Source: Olivibacter domesticus (GTDB lineage: Bacteria; Bacteroidota; Bacteroidia; Sphingobacteriales; Sphingobacteriaceae). Taken from it: a stretch of 64,000 bases of DNA. The stretch is taken from assembly GCF_900109575.1 (NCBI RefSeq), contig NZ_FOAF01000006.1:186001-250000 (forward strand), read 5' to 3'. The notes beneath the pieces were generated by a model that saw nothing but the letters and a program-made list of their open reading frames with translations, did not search any database and had not been told where the DNA came from. A program made the position numbers and the translations under genes. Each line of letters opens with the position of its first letter. Positions within the stretch are counted from its first letter, which is position 1. This document shows positions 17,611-27,600 of this stretch, piece by piece.

Positions 17611-19248
17611 ATGAAGGTAAAATTACCCGCTTTAATAGCCTCCATTTTATTCATTTGGAATCTACAAAACACATACGCTCAATCTTATTACCAACCTTAC
17701 TCTTATCATTTCTATCAAAAAATGAATAAGGTGCTGTATAGTAAAGATACGCGATTACATACCAGTATCAAACCTTTTATCATTGACTCTGTTCTCCAAC
17801 CAACCTACGATTCTTTAATGAATGTAGGCGTGAGCGAAAAGAATACCTGGTTAGGAAGAAAGTTATTTAATGAACATTTAATTGATATAAAGAAAGAAGA
17901 TTATACTTTTTATGCCGATTTCATACCTGATTTTCAAATAGGCCGTTCTTTTAATGAAGGAAGAAACCCTTGGACGAATACGCGGGGATTTCAGGCGGGC
18001 GTTACAATTGGCAAAAATTTCTCCTTTTATACGAGTGCCTATGAAAACCAAGCGCTTTTTCCTGATTACGTGACCTCTTATATTGAGAAAAACAAAGTGA
18101 TACCCGGGCAATTTGGTAAATTATACGATCAACGTACCGGAAGGAATCAAGACTGGGCCTATGTAACGGCAAATGTTTCTTATACACCGATTAAGTATCT
18201 TAATGTGACCTTAGGATATGATAAAAACTTTATTGGAGATGGCTACCGCTCGATGCTCTTATCGGACGTATCTTCTCCTTATACGTTTCTTAAGTTAACA
18301 GGTACTTTAGGAAATGTGCGGTACATGAGTATGTGGGCATATATGTTAGACCCTTTTGCCTCGAGAGACAGCAGTACGGTTATTGATGTCAATAATAGGC
18401 AGAATATGGGTGACCTAGGAAAATGGGGCGCTTTTCAGTATCTAAGCTGGAATGTAAATAACCGCCTTTCAATAGGTCTTTTTCAATCGATACTATGGGC
18501 TCCAAAAAATGCAGCGGGTAATCGAGGTTTTGATGTAAATTACCTGAACCCGATTATTTTTATGCGCCCTATGGAAACGGCTAATAGTAACTCGCCCGAC
18601 AAAGTGCATATTGGTGCTACTGCTAAGTATAAGGTGCTGGATAATGTATCTGTGTACGGACAACTGCTACTGGGAGAGCTTTATACCAAAGAGCTTTTTA
18701 GCGGCAATGGCTACATGAATAATAAAAATGCGGTTCAATTAGGTTTTAGAGGTTTCGATGCGTTTAGAATAAAGAATTTGAACTTCTTGGCCGAATACAA
18801 TTCTGCACGGCCCTACACCTATCAACACTTTACGCCGATTACTGCTTATACGAATTATAACCAACCACTCGCACATATATTGGGCGCGAACTTTAGAGAA
18901 TACCTAGGAATTATGAACTATTCTTACGGGCGATTTGATTTTTCTTTGCAAGCCAATTATGCACGGTACGGGCTTGACCCCACCGATAGTTTAAATTATG
19001 GTGGAAATATTTTTAAATCATATGAAAACTATATTAATGAATATGGCAATTTTATTGGACAAGGGATTGCTACAAATTTAACATACCTGGATGCTAAAGT
19101 TGCTTATTTAATTAACCCGAAATATAATTTACGCTTGGAGCTTGGGGGAGCCTTTCGGCAAGAGAAAAATGATTTATGGACAAATAGAACCACTATCTTG
19201 AATATCGGGCTTAGGGCATCGTTTAGAAACTGGTATCAGGACTTTTAA
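17611..19248 (+). CDS. RemB-like outer-membrane protein
   Basis: 545 aa with a signal peptide (about residues 1-23, ending NTYAQ). The rest alternates beta strands and ends in FRNWYQDF, as in an outer-membrane barrel. DKNFIGDGYRSMLLSD around residues 205-220 and the region on both sides resemble the RemB family, first described among gliding-motility proteins of flavobacteria; non-gliding Bacteroidota also carry members, so motility is not implied. Divergent from the capsule operon and next to sugar-lipid genes, which fits a surface-polysaccharide role. Family assignment from memory of motifs. Confidence 0.65.
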   Translation: MKVKLPALIASILFIWNLQNTYAQSYYQPYSYHFYQKMNKVLYSKDTRLHTSIKPFIIDSVLQPTYDSLMNVGVSEKNTWLGRKLFNEHLIDIKKEDYTFYADFIPDFQIGRSFNEGRNPWTNTRGFQAGVTIGKNFSFYTSAYENQALFPDYVTSYIEKNKVIPGQFGKLYDQRTGRNQDWAYVTANVSYTPIKYLNVTLGYDKNFIGDGYRSMLLSDVSSPYTFLKLTGTLGNVRYMSMWAYMLDPFASRDSSTVIDVNNRQNMGDLGKWGAFQYLSWNVNNRLSIGLFQSILWAPKNAAGNRGFDVNYLNPIIFMRPMETANSNSPDKVHIGATAKYKVLDNVSVYGQLLLGELYTKELFSGNGYMNNKNAVQLGFRGFDAFRIKNLNFLAEYNSARPYTYQHFTPITAYTNYNQPLAHILGANFREYLGIMNYSYGRFDFSLQANYARYGLDPTDSLNYGGNIFKSYENYINEYGNFIGQGIATNLTYLDAKVAYLINPKYNLRLELGGAFRQEKNDLWTNRTTILNIGLRASFRNWYQDF

Positions 19249-19358
19249 AAAAAACAATCTGGTTTTTTCTAAATTATTTATGGTGCTAGTTTCTTATTAT
19301 TTTTTTCGATTTAAGAAAATTAATTTTAGCAAAATAGAAAGCGTAATGAAAGAATAGC

Positions 19359-19366
19359 TACTTTTG
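19359..19366 (+). promoter_or_regulatory. Candidate -7 element upstream of the WecA-like gene
   Basis: TACTTTTG matches TAnnTTTG and would give a leader of about 140 nt before the ATG at 19516. No -33 partner at the right distance. The 267-nt gap otherwise shows only A/T-rich sequence. Confidence 0.35.
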
Positions 19367-19515
19367 TGTGGAGTTTGGCCGAATTGTTGTAGCGAATCTT
19401 GAGTTTATGCGTTATACATGGAAAATCCCCTTAAAAGGAATTGAGCGTAAATAAACACATATAATTATACCGCTTATTATAAGCTTGCAATATTGCATTA
19501 TTTAAATTAGATGAA

Positions 19516-20721
19516 ATGTTAACAACTTTACTACCCTTTTCTTTAGCCCTTGTTGCCTCCTTAATTGTGGTCCCTGCTATTATTAAGGTAGCCTATCATA
19601 AACGATTGGTAGACGACCCGAGGTTGGAAGACAGAAAAATACATCGATACAGCGTGCCTAATCTTGGTGGGGTAGCTGTTTTTAGTATCTTCGCTTTGGT
19701 AAGCTGCTTGTTTACTTCTTCAAACTCTCTTCAACAAGGAAATTTTATTTTTGCAGCAGGTATTATCATTTTTTCAATAGGTCTAAAAGATGATCTAGTT
19801 TCTTTAGATCCATATAAGAAGTTTTTGGCACAATTTATTACGGCCTTTATTACGGTCTATCTTGCGGATATTAGGTTTACGAGTTTTTACGGTGTGCTGG
19901 GTATGGAAGAGATTACACCAATCTTGAGTTATCTCTTCACAAGCGTTGCCATGGTATTCATTATAAATGCTTTCAATCTTATTGATGGAATTAATGGTTT
20001 ACTGGGAGGCATCACACTTCTTATATCATTGACTTACGGCACTTTGTTTTATTTTATGAATGAACAAGGCCTTTCTGTATTATCATTCAGCTTGGCCGGA
20101 GCAGTATTAGGTTTCCTAAAATATAATGTAGGAAGAGCGCGGATCTTCATGGGGGATGCTGGAGCCTACTCCATTGGTTTTGTGATTGCTTTACTGTCTA
20201 TAAAATTTATTGAATTAAACAAAGATGCAGCATTGGGAGGAGACAGTTTTCATTTCATTAAATCGGCTCCTGCGATTGCATTGGCTATACTCATTATCCC
20301 TACCTATGACACCTTACGTGTTTTCACCAAAAGAATAATAGATGGCAAATCTCCCTTCTTTGCCGATAGAAACCATATACACCACCGCTTGCTGAATGTA
20401 GGTTTTACGCATTCACAGGCTAGCGCAATCTTGGTTGCAACAAATCTCGTATTCATAGCATTAGCGTTAGGATTAGATCAGATAGGTACTACTCAACTGA
20501 TGTTGGTAGTAATTCTTACTGCACAATTTATAAGTGCTATGTTTTGGCTATATGATGCTAAGCGGAACTTAATAGCGACCAATAAAGCAAAAGATGCTTT
20601 GCTACCAGCTGAAGAACCAAGTGATATCTCACTGAATACCGCTGCAATACCAATCAAAAAAGTTGTATCTAAAGAAATTAAAGAAGAATTATTGGAACGC
20701 CTAGAAGATCAGAAGAGTTAG
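19516..20721 (+). CDS. WecA/MraY-family undecaprenyl-phosphate sugar-1-phosphate transferase
   Basis: 401 aa, about ten membrane helices. Family hallmarks: KIHRYSVPNLGGVAVF (residues 41-56), GLKDDLVSLDPYKK with the metal-binding aspartates, FNLIDGINGL, RIFMGDAGAYSIGF and RNHIHHRLL with the conserved histidines. This is the WecA type that transfers GlcNAc-1-phosphate (or a related HexNAc) from UDP-sugar to undecaprenyl phosphate. The hydrophilic tail (about 350-401) is extra and rich in lysine and glutamate. A second initiating enzyme beside the WcaJ-like one at the left edge suggests two lipid-linked pathways. An imperfect hairpin follows (20784-20814). Confidence 0.9.
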   Translation: MLTTLLPFSLALVASLIVVPAIIKVAYHKRLVDDPRLEDRKIHRYSVPNLGGVAVFSIFALVSCLFTSSNSLQQGNFIFAAGIIIFSIGLKDDLVSLDPYKKFLAQFITAFITVYLADIRFTSFYGVLGMEEITPILSYLFTSVAMVFIINAFNLIDGINGLLGGITLLISLTYGTLFYFMNEQGLSVLSFSLAGAVLGFLKYNVGRARIFMGDAGAYSIGFVIALLSIKFIELNKDAALGGDSFHFIKSAPAIALAILIIPTYDTLRVFTKRIIDGKSPFFADRNHIHHRLLNVGFTHSQASAILVATNLVFIALALGLDQIGTTQLMLVVILTAQFISAMFWLYDAKRNLIATNKAKDALLPAEEPSDISLNTAAIPIKKVVSKEIKEELLERLEDQKS

Positions 20722-20783
20722 TTTATATCTTGTTAGACAATAGATTACTGCTACTATTTACGCAGTTTCTTTTAAAGATAAAG

Positions 20784-20814
20784 ATGCCCAAAAGGATTTC
20801 TTCCCCTTGGGCAT
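20784..20814 (+). terminator. Hairpin after the WecA-like gene
   Basis: ATGCCCAA (20784-20791) pairs with TTGGGCAT (20807-20814), and part of the interior also pairs. Only a weak T-run (TTTCTCC) follows, so termination is likely but not certain. Confidence 0.5.
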
Positions 20815-20986
20815 TTCTCCTTTGGATCATCATATTTGATGGCACCTGTCGGTACGTAATCCATCCGTGTGTTTAAAAAATCATAGATTAATAAAAACCA
20901 AAGGAGGACTAGTATACACCGTCCAACAAATTATATACAAACATATTGTCTTTCTACAAAGATGGAAGCTTAGCAACTTAATAAGT

Positions 20987-21139
20987 TTATTTGCTAGTTT
21001 GCACGAATTCACTGCCTTCACTGAGCATCATACTCTCTTCGTTTTCTTCTGTAATATCGATTGCTTGATTCATTTCACTGAAAATCCAAACCCAAGCAAC
21101 AAAAAATAAAATGGAAATAACTGCAATGAACAAATACAT
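20987..21139 (-). CDS. Small single-pass membrane protein, function unknown
   Basis: 50 codons from the ATG at 21137-21139 (MYLFIAVISILFFVAWVWIF followed by an acidic tail SEMNQAIDITEENEES). The frame extends 15 codons further upstream to another ATG (21184), but starting there would place a polar stretch before the helix; the inner ATG gives a normal N-out or N-in anchor. One transmembrane helix, then about 30 acidic residues. No family recognised. A well-formed minus-strand promoter at 21335-21366 points at it, although it implies a leader of about 190 nt. Convergent with the WecA-like gene and divergent from the flippase. Confidence 0.45.
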   Translation of the reverse strand: MYLFIAVISILFFVAWVWIFSEMNQAIDITEENEESMMLSEGSEFVQTSK

Positions 21140-21574
21140 AATATTGTTTTTTAAATGGTTAGCTGAAACATAATTAATTAGCATTTAATTATATGCCTAT
21201 TTTACACGTAAAAACCTACCCATTGAAGAATACGCTAAGTCTTTTTACTTGCCGAATAACTGTTCTTCACAAACCAAACTCACTATTAAGTTAAGTGGTT
21301 AATTATTACGATTATATAGGATATAATGTAATAACAAACATATGTGCTTGACACCAACAATCCAAATTTTTTAACATTATTTTTATTTTTTCTTCATATT
21401 AGCTATCACAAAAAGCGCTCTTTTACGACTCAATTTCTTGTGCCAAATTACACAATATGCTTACCGGTGCTAGAAATAACGAAAATTTATGGGAGCTTTG
21501 AAGGTAATATATAGCTTAAAAAAATAAGCACAAATTCATTATTTGTTTTATTTTCAAATATTGATGACTTCTTC
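21140..21574. other. 435-nt gap between divergent genes
   Basis: A/T-rich. Holds the minus-strand promoter at 21335-21366. On the plus strand an element resembling a promoter for the flippase is not clear. No repeat, RNA gene or open frame was recognised. Confidence 0.5.
21335..21366 (-). promoter_or_regulatory. Bacteroidota-type promoter facing the small membrane protein
   Basis: On the minus strand TTTG (21363-21366), 20 nt, TATGTTTG (21335-21342): both boxes match the consensus at the right spacing. Predicted transcription start is about 21328. Confidence 0.55.
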
Positions 21575-23023
21575 ATGTCACTAAAAAACAAAGCATTTAA
21601 GGGTTTTGCCTGGAACTCATTGGAGAGTCTCGTGGTAAAGGGCGTAAGTTTTATAATCAGTATCCTCGTAGCACGCCTAGTAAGCCCGGAAGCTTATGGA
21701 TTGATAGGCATGCTGACCGTTTTTTTATCGGTCTCTACGTTGTTTATAGAAGGTGGTTTTAGCAAGGCGCTGGTACAACGTAAAGATTGTACGCAAACGG
21801 ATTTTAGTACCGTTTTTTATTTTAACTTCTTGGTAAGTATTCTCATCTATATTGTATTATTCTTCTCTGCTCCTTTTATTGCCGCTTTCTATAATACTCC
21901 TGACCTCATATTGCTTACGCGGGTAATGGGCCTTCAGTTTATTATAGCAGCACTTATAGTGGTACAAAAGGCGAAATTACTGATTGATATAGATTTTAAA
22001 ACGCAAGCCAGGATTAATATACTAGCGGTATTAATAAGTGGAGCAGTAGGGCTATACATGGCTTATAGCAATTATGGCGTTTGGGCTTTGGTTGGTCAAA
22101 ATCTTTCGCTGGCACTGGCTACTACATTATTAATGTGGGTAAATGGCAAATGGAGGCCTAGCTGGGACTTTTCTACGCAGGCTTTTCGCGAAATGTTTGG
22201 TTTTGGCTCTAAGATTTTAGCAGCAGGCCTATATTCTACTATTTTAACTAATATTTATACTATTGTGATAGGTAAATGGTACCAATCGAAAGCGTTGGGC
22301 TATTATACACGTGCCAATACATTGGCAGAAATGTCATCCGGAACACTCAATATTATCATTACCAATGTTACCTTTCCACTATTGACGTCCATACAGCACG
22401 ACCGTGATAAACTGCTCTCTGTATATAGTAGAATGTTATCAATGACTGCTTTTATCATTTTTCCTTGTATGACGCTTTTTGCAATTATTGCAGAACCTTT
22501 TATTCGCTTGTTTTTAACAGATAAGTGGCTTCCGGCAACTGCTCTTCTGCAGTGGCTCTGTTTAGCAAAAATGTTTATGCCGATCAGCTCGTTAAACCTA
22601 AATTTATTAAATGCTGTTGGACGATCGGATCTATTCCTTAAAACAGATCTTTCAAAATTGCCCGTTATTGTAATTGGCATGATCATTACTTTACCAATGG
22701 GTACGCAGGCCGTGGTGATAGGAAGCTTTGTGATAACGGTTATCAGCTATTTTATCAATGCCTTTCCTTCTGGTTTATTATTTGGATATGGCCCAATTAA
22801 ACAGTTAAAAGATTGTTATAAAATTCTACTTTCTACCCTCATTATGGCAGGATGTACGTACGCGTCGATGCGATTTTTCGATGCGCCACTATTGCAATTG
22901 ATAACAGCGATGATAGTGGCTTTAATTTCATATTTAGGTGCTGCAATTACGCTACGGGTAAAGGAGATGAATGAATTAAAATATGCAGCGAATAAAATAA
23001 TGACTAAAAAAAAGCGGCTGTAA
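21575..23023 (+). CDS. Lipopolysaccharide/teichuronic-type flippase (MOP superfamily, WzxC/TuaB-like)
   Basis: 482 aa with about 12-14 membrane helices. SLKNKAFKGFAWNSLESLVV followed by FIISILVARLVSPEAYGLIG is the characteristic opening of WzxC/TuaB-like exporters, and FIEGGFSKALVQRKD is likewise conserved in the group. It should flip lipid-linked oligosaccharides across the inner membrane. It differs from the capsule-operon Wzx and stands close to the WecA-like gene, so it may serve a separate glycan. The last 24 nt of the gene form one arm of the terminator hairpin at 23000-23051. Confidence 0.88.
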   Translation: MSLKNKAFKGFAWNSLESLVVKGVSFIISILVARLVSPEAYGLIGMLTVFLSVSTLFIEGGFSKALVQRKDCTQTDFSTVFYFNFLVSILIYIVLFFSAPFIAAFYNTPDLILLTRVMGLQFIIAALIVVQKAKLLIDIDFKTQARINILAVLISGAVGLYMAYSNYGVWALVGQNLSLALATTLLMWVNGKWRPSWDFSTQAFREMFGFGSKILAAGLYSTILTNIYTIVIGKWYQSKALGYYTRANTLAEMSSGTLNIIITNVTFPLLTSIQHDRDKLLSVYSRMLSMTAFIIFPCMTLFAIIAEPFIRLFLTDKWLPATALLQWLCLAKMFMPISSLNLNLLNAVGRSDLFLKTDLSKLPVIVIGMIITLPMGTQAVVIGSFVITVISYFINAFPSGLLFGYGPIKQLKDCYKILLSTLIMAGCTYASMRFFDAPLLQLITAMIVALISYLGAAITLRVKEMNELKYAANKIMTKKKRL

Positions 23024-23051
23024 TTATCTTACAACCACTTTTTTTAGTCAT
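23000..23051. terminator. Bidirectional terminator between convergent genes
   Basis: Arms 23000-23023 and 23029-23051 pair almost perfectly (ATGACTAAAAAAA on one side, TTTTTTTAGTCAT on the other) around a 5-nt loop. The left arm includes the end of the flippase coding sequence. A-runs and T-runs on both sides allow use in both directions, serving the flippase (+) and SusD (-). Confidence 0.8.
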
Positions 23052-23060
23052 TCTATCTAA

Positions 23061-24554
23061 TTATTGCAAATTAGGATTTTGCTGTACCTCCTCCAATGGA
23101 ATGGCAAACAGGTAGTATTTGCTGTTCGCGACAAAGGGGCTGCCATCTGGTAGGTTGACAATACGATGCCCCTGGCCATTCACCACTTTACTTGCACCGC
23201 TTGGTGTTATCACCGTTACTTTGATAGGGTTTTTATTTGCATCTACATAAGCTTTACGAACTACTGTACCTTGGGTGCGTAGAATGTCTGACAAGGAAAA
23301 ACCTTCTCCCCACAACTCCTTACGTCGTTCTACCAATATGGCCTGAACAAGTTCTTCTTGTGAACCTCCGCTGAACAGAACAGCCTTACGTGCATTTCTG
23401 AGGGCATTCAATGCTTCAATAGCCTGCTGTGTTTGCCCACTACGGGCATATCCTTCTGCTTCGATTAAATACATTTCTGCCGAACGCATGTAGACGATGT
23501 CACCGATGAGGTTAGATTTAAACTTAAACTTTTTATAACGTAGAAATCCTTCACGCCCCTCCTGCCCGTCCCACTCAAATAATTGACTTCGGATATCTTG
23601 CGCATCGAACAGTTCTTTAAAATAAGGATCGGCCATGAAACTATAATAGTACGATCCAGAAGATGATACATCCAAAAAGTGGAACGTATAGCTTGCAGTA
23701 TTCTGTTCGGTTGTTTGGCCATGTCCCCATATCCATTCACTATTCTGTAGATCGTTAAAGCCATCGCTATAATTGACTGCTGCCATTAGTTCATAACCTT
23801 GCCTTGCTGCTTGCGCTGATTGGGCGGCCAGGGCCCACTCACCCATGTTTAGATAGGTACGCGCCAACAAACCATTTACTATCGACTGATCAATTTTGTA
23901 TTTCTCGGCTGACGGACGGCTATAACCTTCAAGATTCACTAAGGCATCTTTTAGATCTGCTGTAATAAGGGCATAAACTTCCTCTAAACTTGCTTTTGGC
24001 TTCCCTTCTGTTTCTACTGTTGTTGGCTCCGTGTATATCGGAACAGCTAAGGCTTGTGGATCTTTTTGATAACTAAATTGATAATAGGTAGCTAAATTTA
24101 GATAGCAAAACGCACGAAGTGCCTCCGCTTGCCCCTTAAGCTGCGCCTTTTTACGCGCATCGCCCTCCGCTGCATCTACCTTTGCTATGACATTATTGCA
24201 ATTATCGATTACTTTATAAAGTAGCGTCCAAAAAGACTTTACGCGATTAGTACTACGATCGAATAACTCGGTAAATGCATAGGCATCGCGGTACCCGTAT
24301 TTGGTGGTGAGGGCTACATCACTTCCCATAGCGTCTCCGGTTCGCATAATTGCGCTATACCCTGGGTTGGCAAAGGTAAAATAGGTGTCATTAAAATAAG
24401 CCCAAGTGCCGTTGATAACGGTTTCTATATTATCTGCCGTTTTATATATTTCTGAATCTGCCACCGCATCTGTGGGCGACGTGTTAAGGTCTTTTTTACA
24501 GCTAACTAATAGTGCTATAAATAGACTTGTGATATATATGATATTTTTGTTCAT
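23061..24554 (-). CDS. SusD/RagB-family nutrient-binding outer-membrane lipoprotein
   Basis: 497 aa. Lipoprotein signal ends LVSC with the acylated cysteine at residue 19. The SusD fold is shown by SEIYKTADNIETVINGTWAY near the N-terminus, AEALRAFCYLNLATYYQ, EVYALITADLKDAL and the C-terminal MYLIEAEGYARSGQTQQAIE plus RRKELWGEGFSLSDILR. It caps the partner SusC pore on the cell surface and captures the ligand. It lies 130 nt after susC, transcribed with it, hence also under the SAM-I riboswitch. The ligand cannot be read from sequence; the regulation argues for a methionine- or sulfur-linked compound. Confidence 0.93.
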   Translation of the reverse strand: MNKNIIYITSLFIALLVSCKKDLNTSPTDAVADSEIYKTADNIETVINGTWAYFNDTYFTFANPGYSAIMRTGDAMGSDVALTTKYGYRDAYAFTELFDRSTNRVKSFWTLLYKVIDNCNNVIAKVDAAEGDARKKAQLKGQAEALRAFCYLNLATYYQFSYQKDPQALAVPIYTEPTTVETEGKPKASLEEVYALITADLKDALVNLEGYSRPSAEKYKIDQSIVNGLLARTYLNMGEWALAAQSAQAARQGYELMAAVNYSDGFNDLQNSEWIWGHGQTTEQNTASYTFHFLDVSSSGSYYYSFMADPYFKELFDAQDIRSQLFEWDGQEGREGFLRYKKFKFKSNLIGDIVYMRSAEMYLIEAEGYARSGQTQQAIEALNALRNARKAVLFSGGSQEELVQAILVERRKELWGEGFSLSDILRTQGTVVRKAYVDANKNPIKVTVITPSGASKVVNGQGHRIVNLPDGSPFVANSKYYLFAIPLEEVQQNPNLQ

Positions 24555-24556
24555 TT

Positions 24557-24605
24557 TAATAATTCGTTATTAGTTATTTGTTATTAGTTGCTAGTCAATT
24601 CACTA
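24557..24605 (-). repeat. Composite repeat R2 (module D only)
   Basis: TTCGTTATTAGTTATTTGTT and following TATTAGTTGCTAG correspond, in reverse, to the AATAACGAATAAC module seen at R1 and R6. Lies between susC and susD. Confidence 0.5.
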
Positions 24606-24684
24606 TATTAATTGCGGAAAGGCGATTTCAATTTCAACCGCGTATGAATTAAGCTACTATATATTTAACACTAACACTTTGCTT

Positions 24685-27600
24685 CTATAACGTTAATTGC
24701 AAACCCGCTGTTATTGATCTCATTGCCGGATACCGGAAATAGGTTGCGCCGTTAACCGTTTGCTCCGGATCCATTCCTTTATGTTTATAAAAGGTAAGTA
24801 GGTTCTCTCCCTGTAAAAATACGCGTAGATTTCCGATGCCTATCCGCTCTATTAAATGCTTAGAGAAATTATAACCCAAACTCACATTCTTCAAGCGGGC
24901 GTAGGTTGCCGAATAAAGGAAACGGGTGGAAGCGGATGTCCAGGTTAAATTATCAGTAGTTAGGCGTGGAACATCTGTATTTGGCTGTTCAGGAGTCCAA
25001 CGATTAAGTATTTCAGTACTCCATGATCTACCAGGGTTGTTTCCGTTATGCATCAATTGTGTATAGTCATTGTCTAAAATTTTGCCCCCTAGGCTAAAGG
25101 TCAATAATGCTGAAAGATCAAAATTCTTATAGGTAAAGGTATTACTCAAACCGCCCACGAGATCTGGCAGTGAGCTCTCTTGAATAAATCGCCCAGCCTC
25201 TCCATATACAGAAGTGGTTTCATTGGTTTGGTTACCTGCATCATCGGCCAGATACCATTGTGGTGATCCTGTAGCTGGGTCTACACCGGCCCATGTTGGC
25301 AAATAAAAATCGTAAATGGAACCACCTACTGCTAATCGTTTATTGCCATTGTCTATAGGCTTATTGTTGTTAGGAAGCTCGGTAATTTTATTTGTATAGT
25401 GATTGAGGTTTAAATCTAAGTTCCAACGGAAGTGCTCGTTACGAATGGGCACCGTTTGCAAATTGACATCTATGCCCTTATTAGTGACAGCACCAATATT
25501 GGCATCATATCCTGAAAAGCCGGTGGAAGGTGCCATGGGGATTGTATATAAGAGATCTTTACTTTTACGGTTGAAGTATTCCACTGTAGCTGCGATACGC
25601 TGGTCGAGGATCGCGATATCTAAACCAACATTAAAGTTAAGGTTGGTTTCCCATTGCAAATCGGGCGTTGGTAAGCGACGCGTAACGGTACCTCCTTGTC
25701 CAAGGTTGTTCGATATAGCATACAAACCTTGATAGGCATAATAAATAGAGGCGCCATCTTGATCTTGTAACTTGTCATTTCCCTGCCCTCCATAACTTGC
25801 CCGTAAGGTTAATTGATCAATCAGGCTGTTATCTTTCAGGAAATCTTCCTGTGAAATTTTCCAGGAACCACCTACCGACCAAAAGGTACCCCACCTGGTT
25901 TCTGGTGCAAAACGGGAAGAACCATCGGTCCGCAAGGAACCGGATAAGAAATAACGACCCTTGTAATCATATTCTGCACGCCCCAAAAAACTTAGCAGGC
26001 TATAATCGACTGAAAAACCGTTAAATGAATTCAGCTGTGAGGCTGCATCTGGCTCGTAAAAACCGGGCAGTACAAAACGTTCGCGACTGCCATCGATGTC
26101 GGTATTCTGATATTTATAAAATTCCTGGCCCGCCAATAGGTTCAAATGGTGATCATTGAAAGTTTTGTCGTACGTAATAATGTTATTCCAAGTGTAAGAT
26201 ACTCTCCTGCGATTGGATTTGCTTACAGAACCTTGGTATTCAGCTCCGTCACCCAATACAGGATTTACATAGTCATGTGTGTTCCTATTCAGGTAATCGA
26301 TACTATAGGTAGTACGAAACTTTAGTTCGGGGGTAATAATCGCTTCTAAAAAGGCTCTACCCGAAAGATTTTCGCTTTGCCGATCATTCTTATCAAGCGG
26401 AAGGGAGGCTGCCATGTTGCTGCGCGGAATAGCAGCGCTTGGCCGGTATTCTCCAAAGTCATAGATTTTATTGCCGTTTTCATCGTAACGATAGGATCCA
26501 TCGTTGTTCCGCTCATAATATGGATAGAAGGAGGCGACTAAGCGCGGAAAATTCACGATATTGGCGGTGTTGCTATCTTCGGACTGCGGGAACTTCTGTT
26601 GGGAACTGCTCACCGCGACATTCAAGCCCGCGTTTAACCATTTTTTTGCCTGTGTAGTCACATTGATACGCGCGTTATAGCGTTTAAAACCGGATTCGAT
26701 GGCTATACCTTGATCGTTTAAATAACCACCTGAAAAATAATAACTGCTTTTTTCATTGCCGCCGCTGAAGCTAAGATCTGCTTGTGTACGTTGCCCCGTG
26801 CGCTGTAATACATCGGCCCAGTTGTCATTCCAAAGCGGTGCCGCGCCGGCTACGATGCGCCCGTCTAAACCTACCGGATTGGGGTAGTTGGAGCCATATG
26901 GATTAATATTAAGATCAGTTAATACCTGACTGCTTGCATTCTGTGCTGCTTGATCGCTGGTTAAACCGCTGGAAAGATTTTTATTACGTAAAGCTTCCCA
27001 GTATAACTCAAAATACTGATTGGTACTTACCTGTTCATAATCTTTTACGGCTCTATCAGATATGCCCTGTGTGAAATTGAAATTGATAGTAGTTTTACCG
27101 TCTTTCTGCCCTTCTTTGGTTGTGATAATGATAACGCCATTGGCGCCCCTAGATCCATATAAGGCGCTCGCTGCTGCATCTTTTAATACACTAATGGATT
27201 TGATATCATTGGGGTTAATTGCATTAATATCTCCTTCATAAGGGTTTCCATCGAGCACATATAAAGGAGAGCTGGAAGCATTAATGGAACCGATTCCGCG
27301 AATACGGATCTCCGCATCAGTACCTGGTTGCCCGGATGAAGAGACAGATTGTAACCCGGGTACCAAGCCTTGCAATGCTTTACTGACATTGCCTACCGGC
27401 CTGTTTGTTATCTTATCTTGCGGTATGGATGCTACAGACCCCGTAAAATTTGCTCTATTGGCGGTACCATAAGCTACTACGACTACTTCATTCAAGTCGT
27501 TGCTGGCTGGTTTAAGGGCTACTGTAAGATTGGCAACGCTTACATCTACTTCTTGTGGTTCATAACCTATGTAACTGAACCGTAATTTGATTTGCCCTGC

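Noticed and set aside
20784-20876. Short plus-strand frame starting in the hairpin after the WecA-like gene
   Set aside because: Only about 30 codons, begins inside a terminator-like stem, and shows no protein-like features.
22303-22686. 127-codon antisense frame inside the flippase gene
   Set aside because: Lies wholly within a well-supported membrane protein on the other strand; composition is what is expected from a shadow frame.
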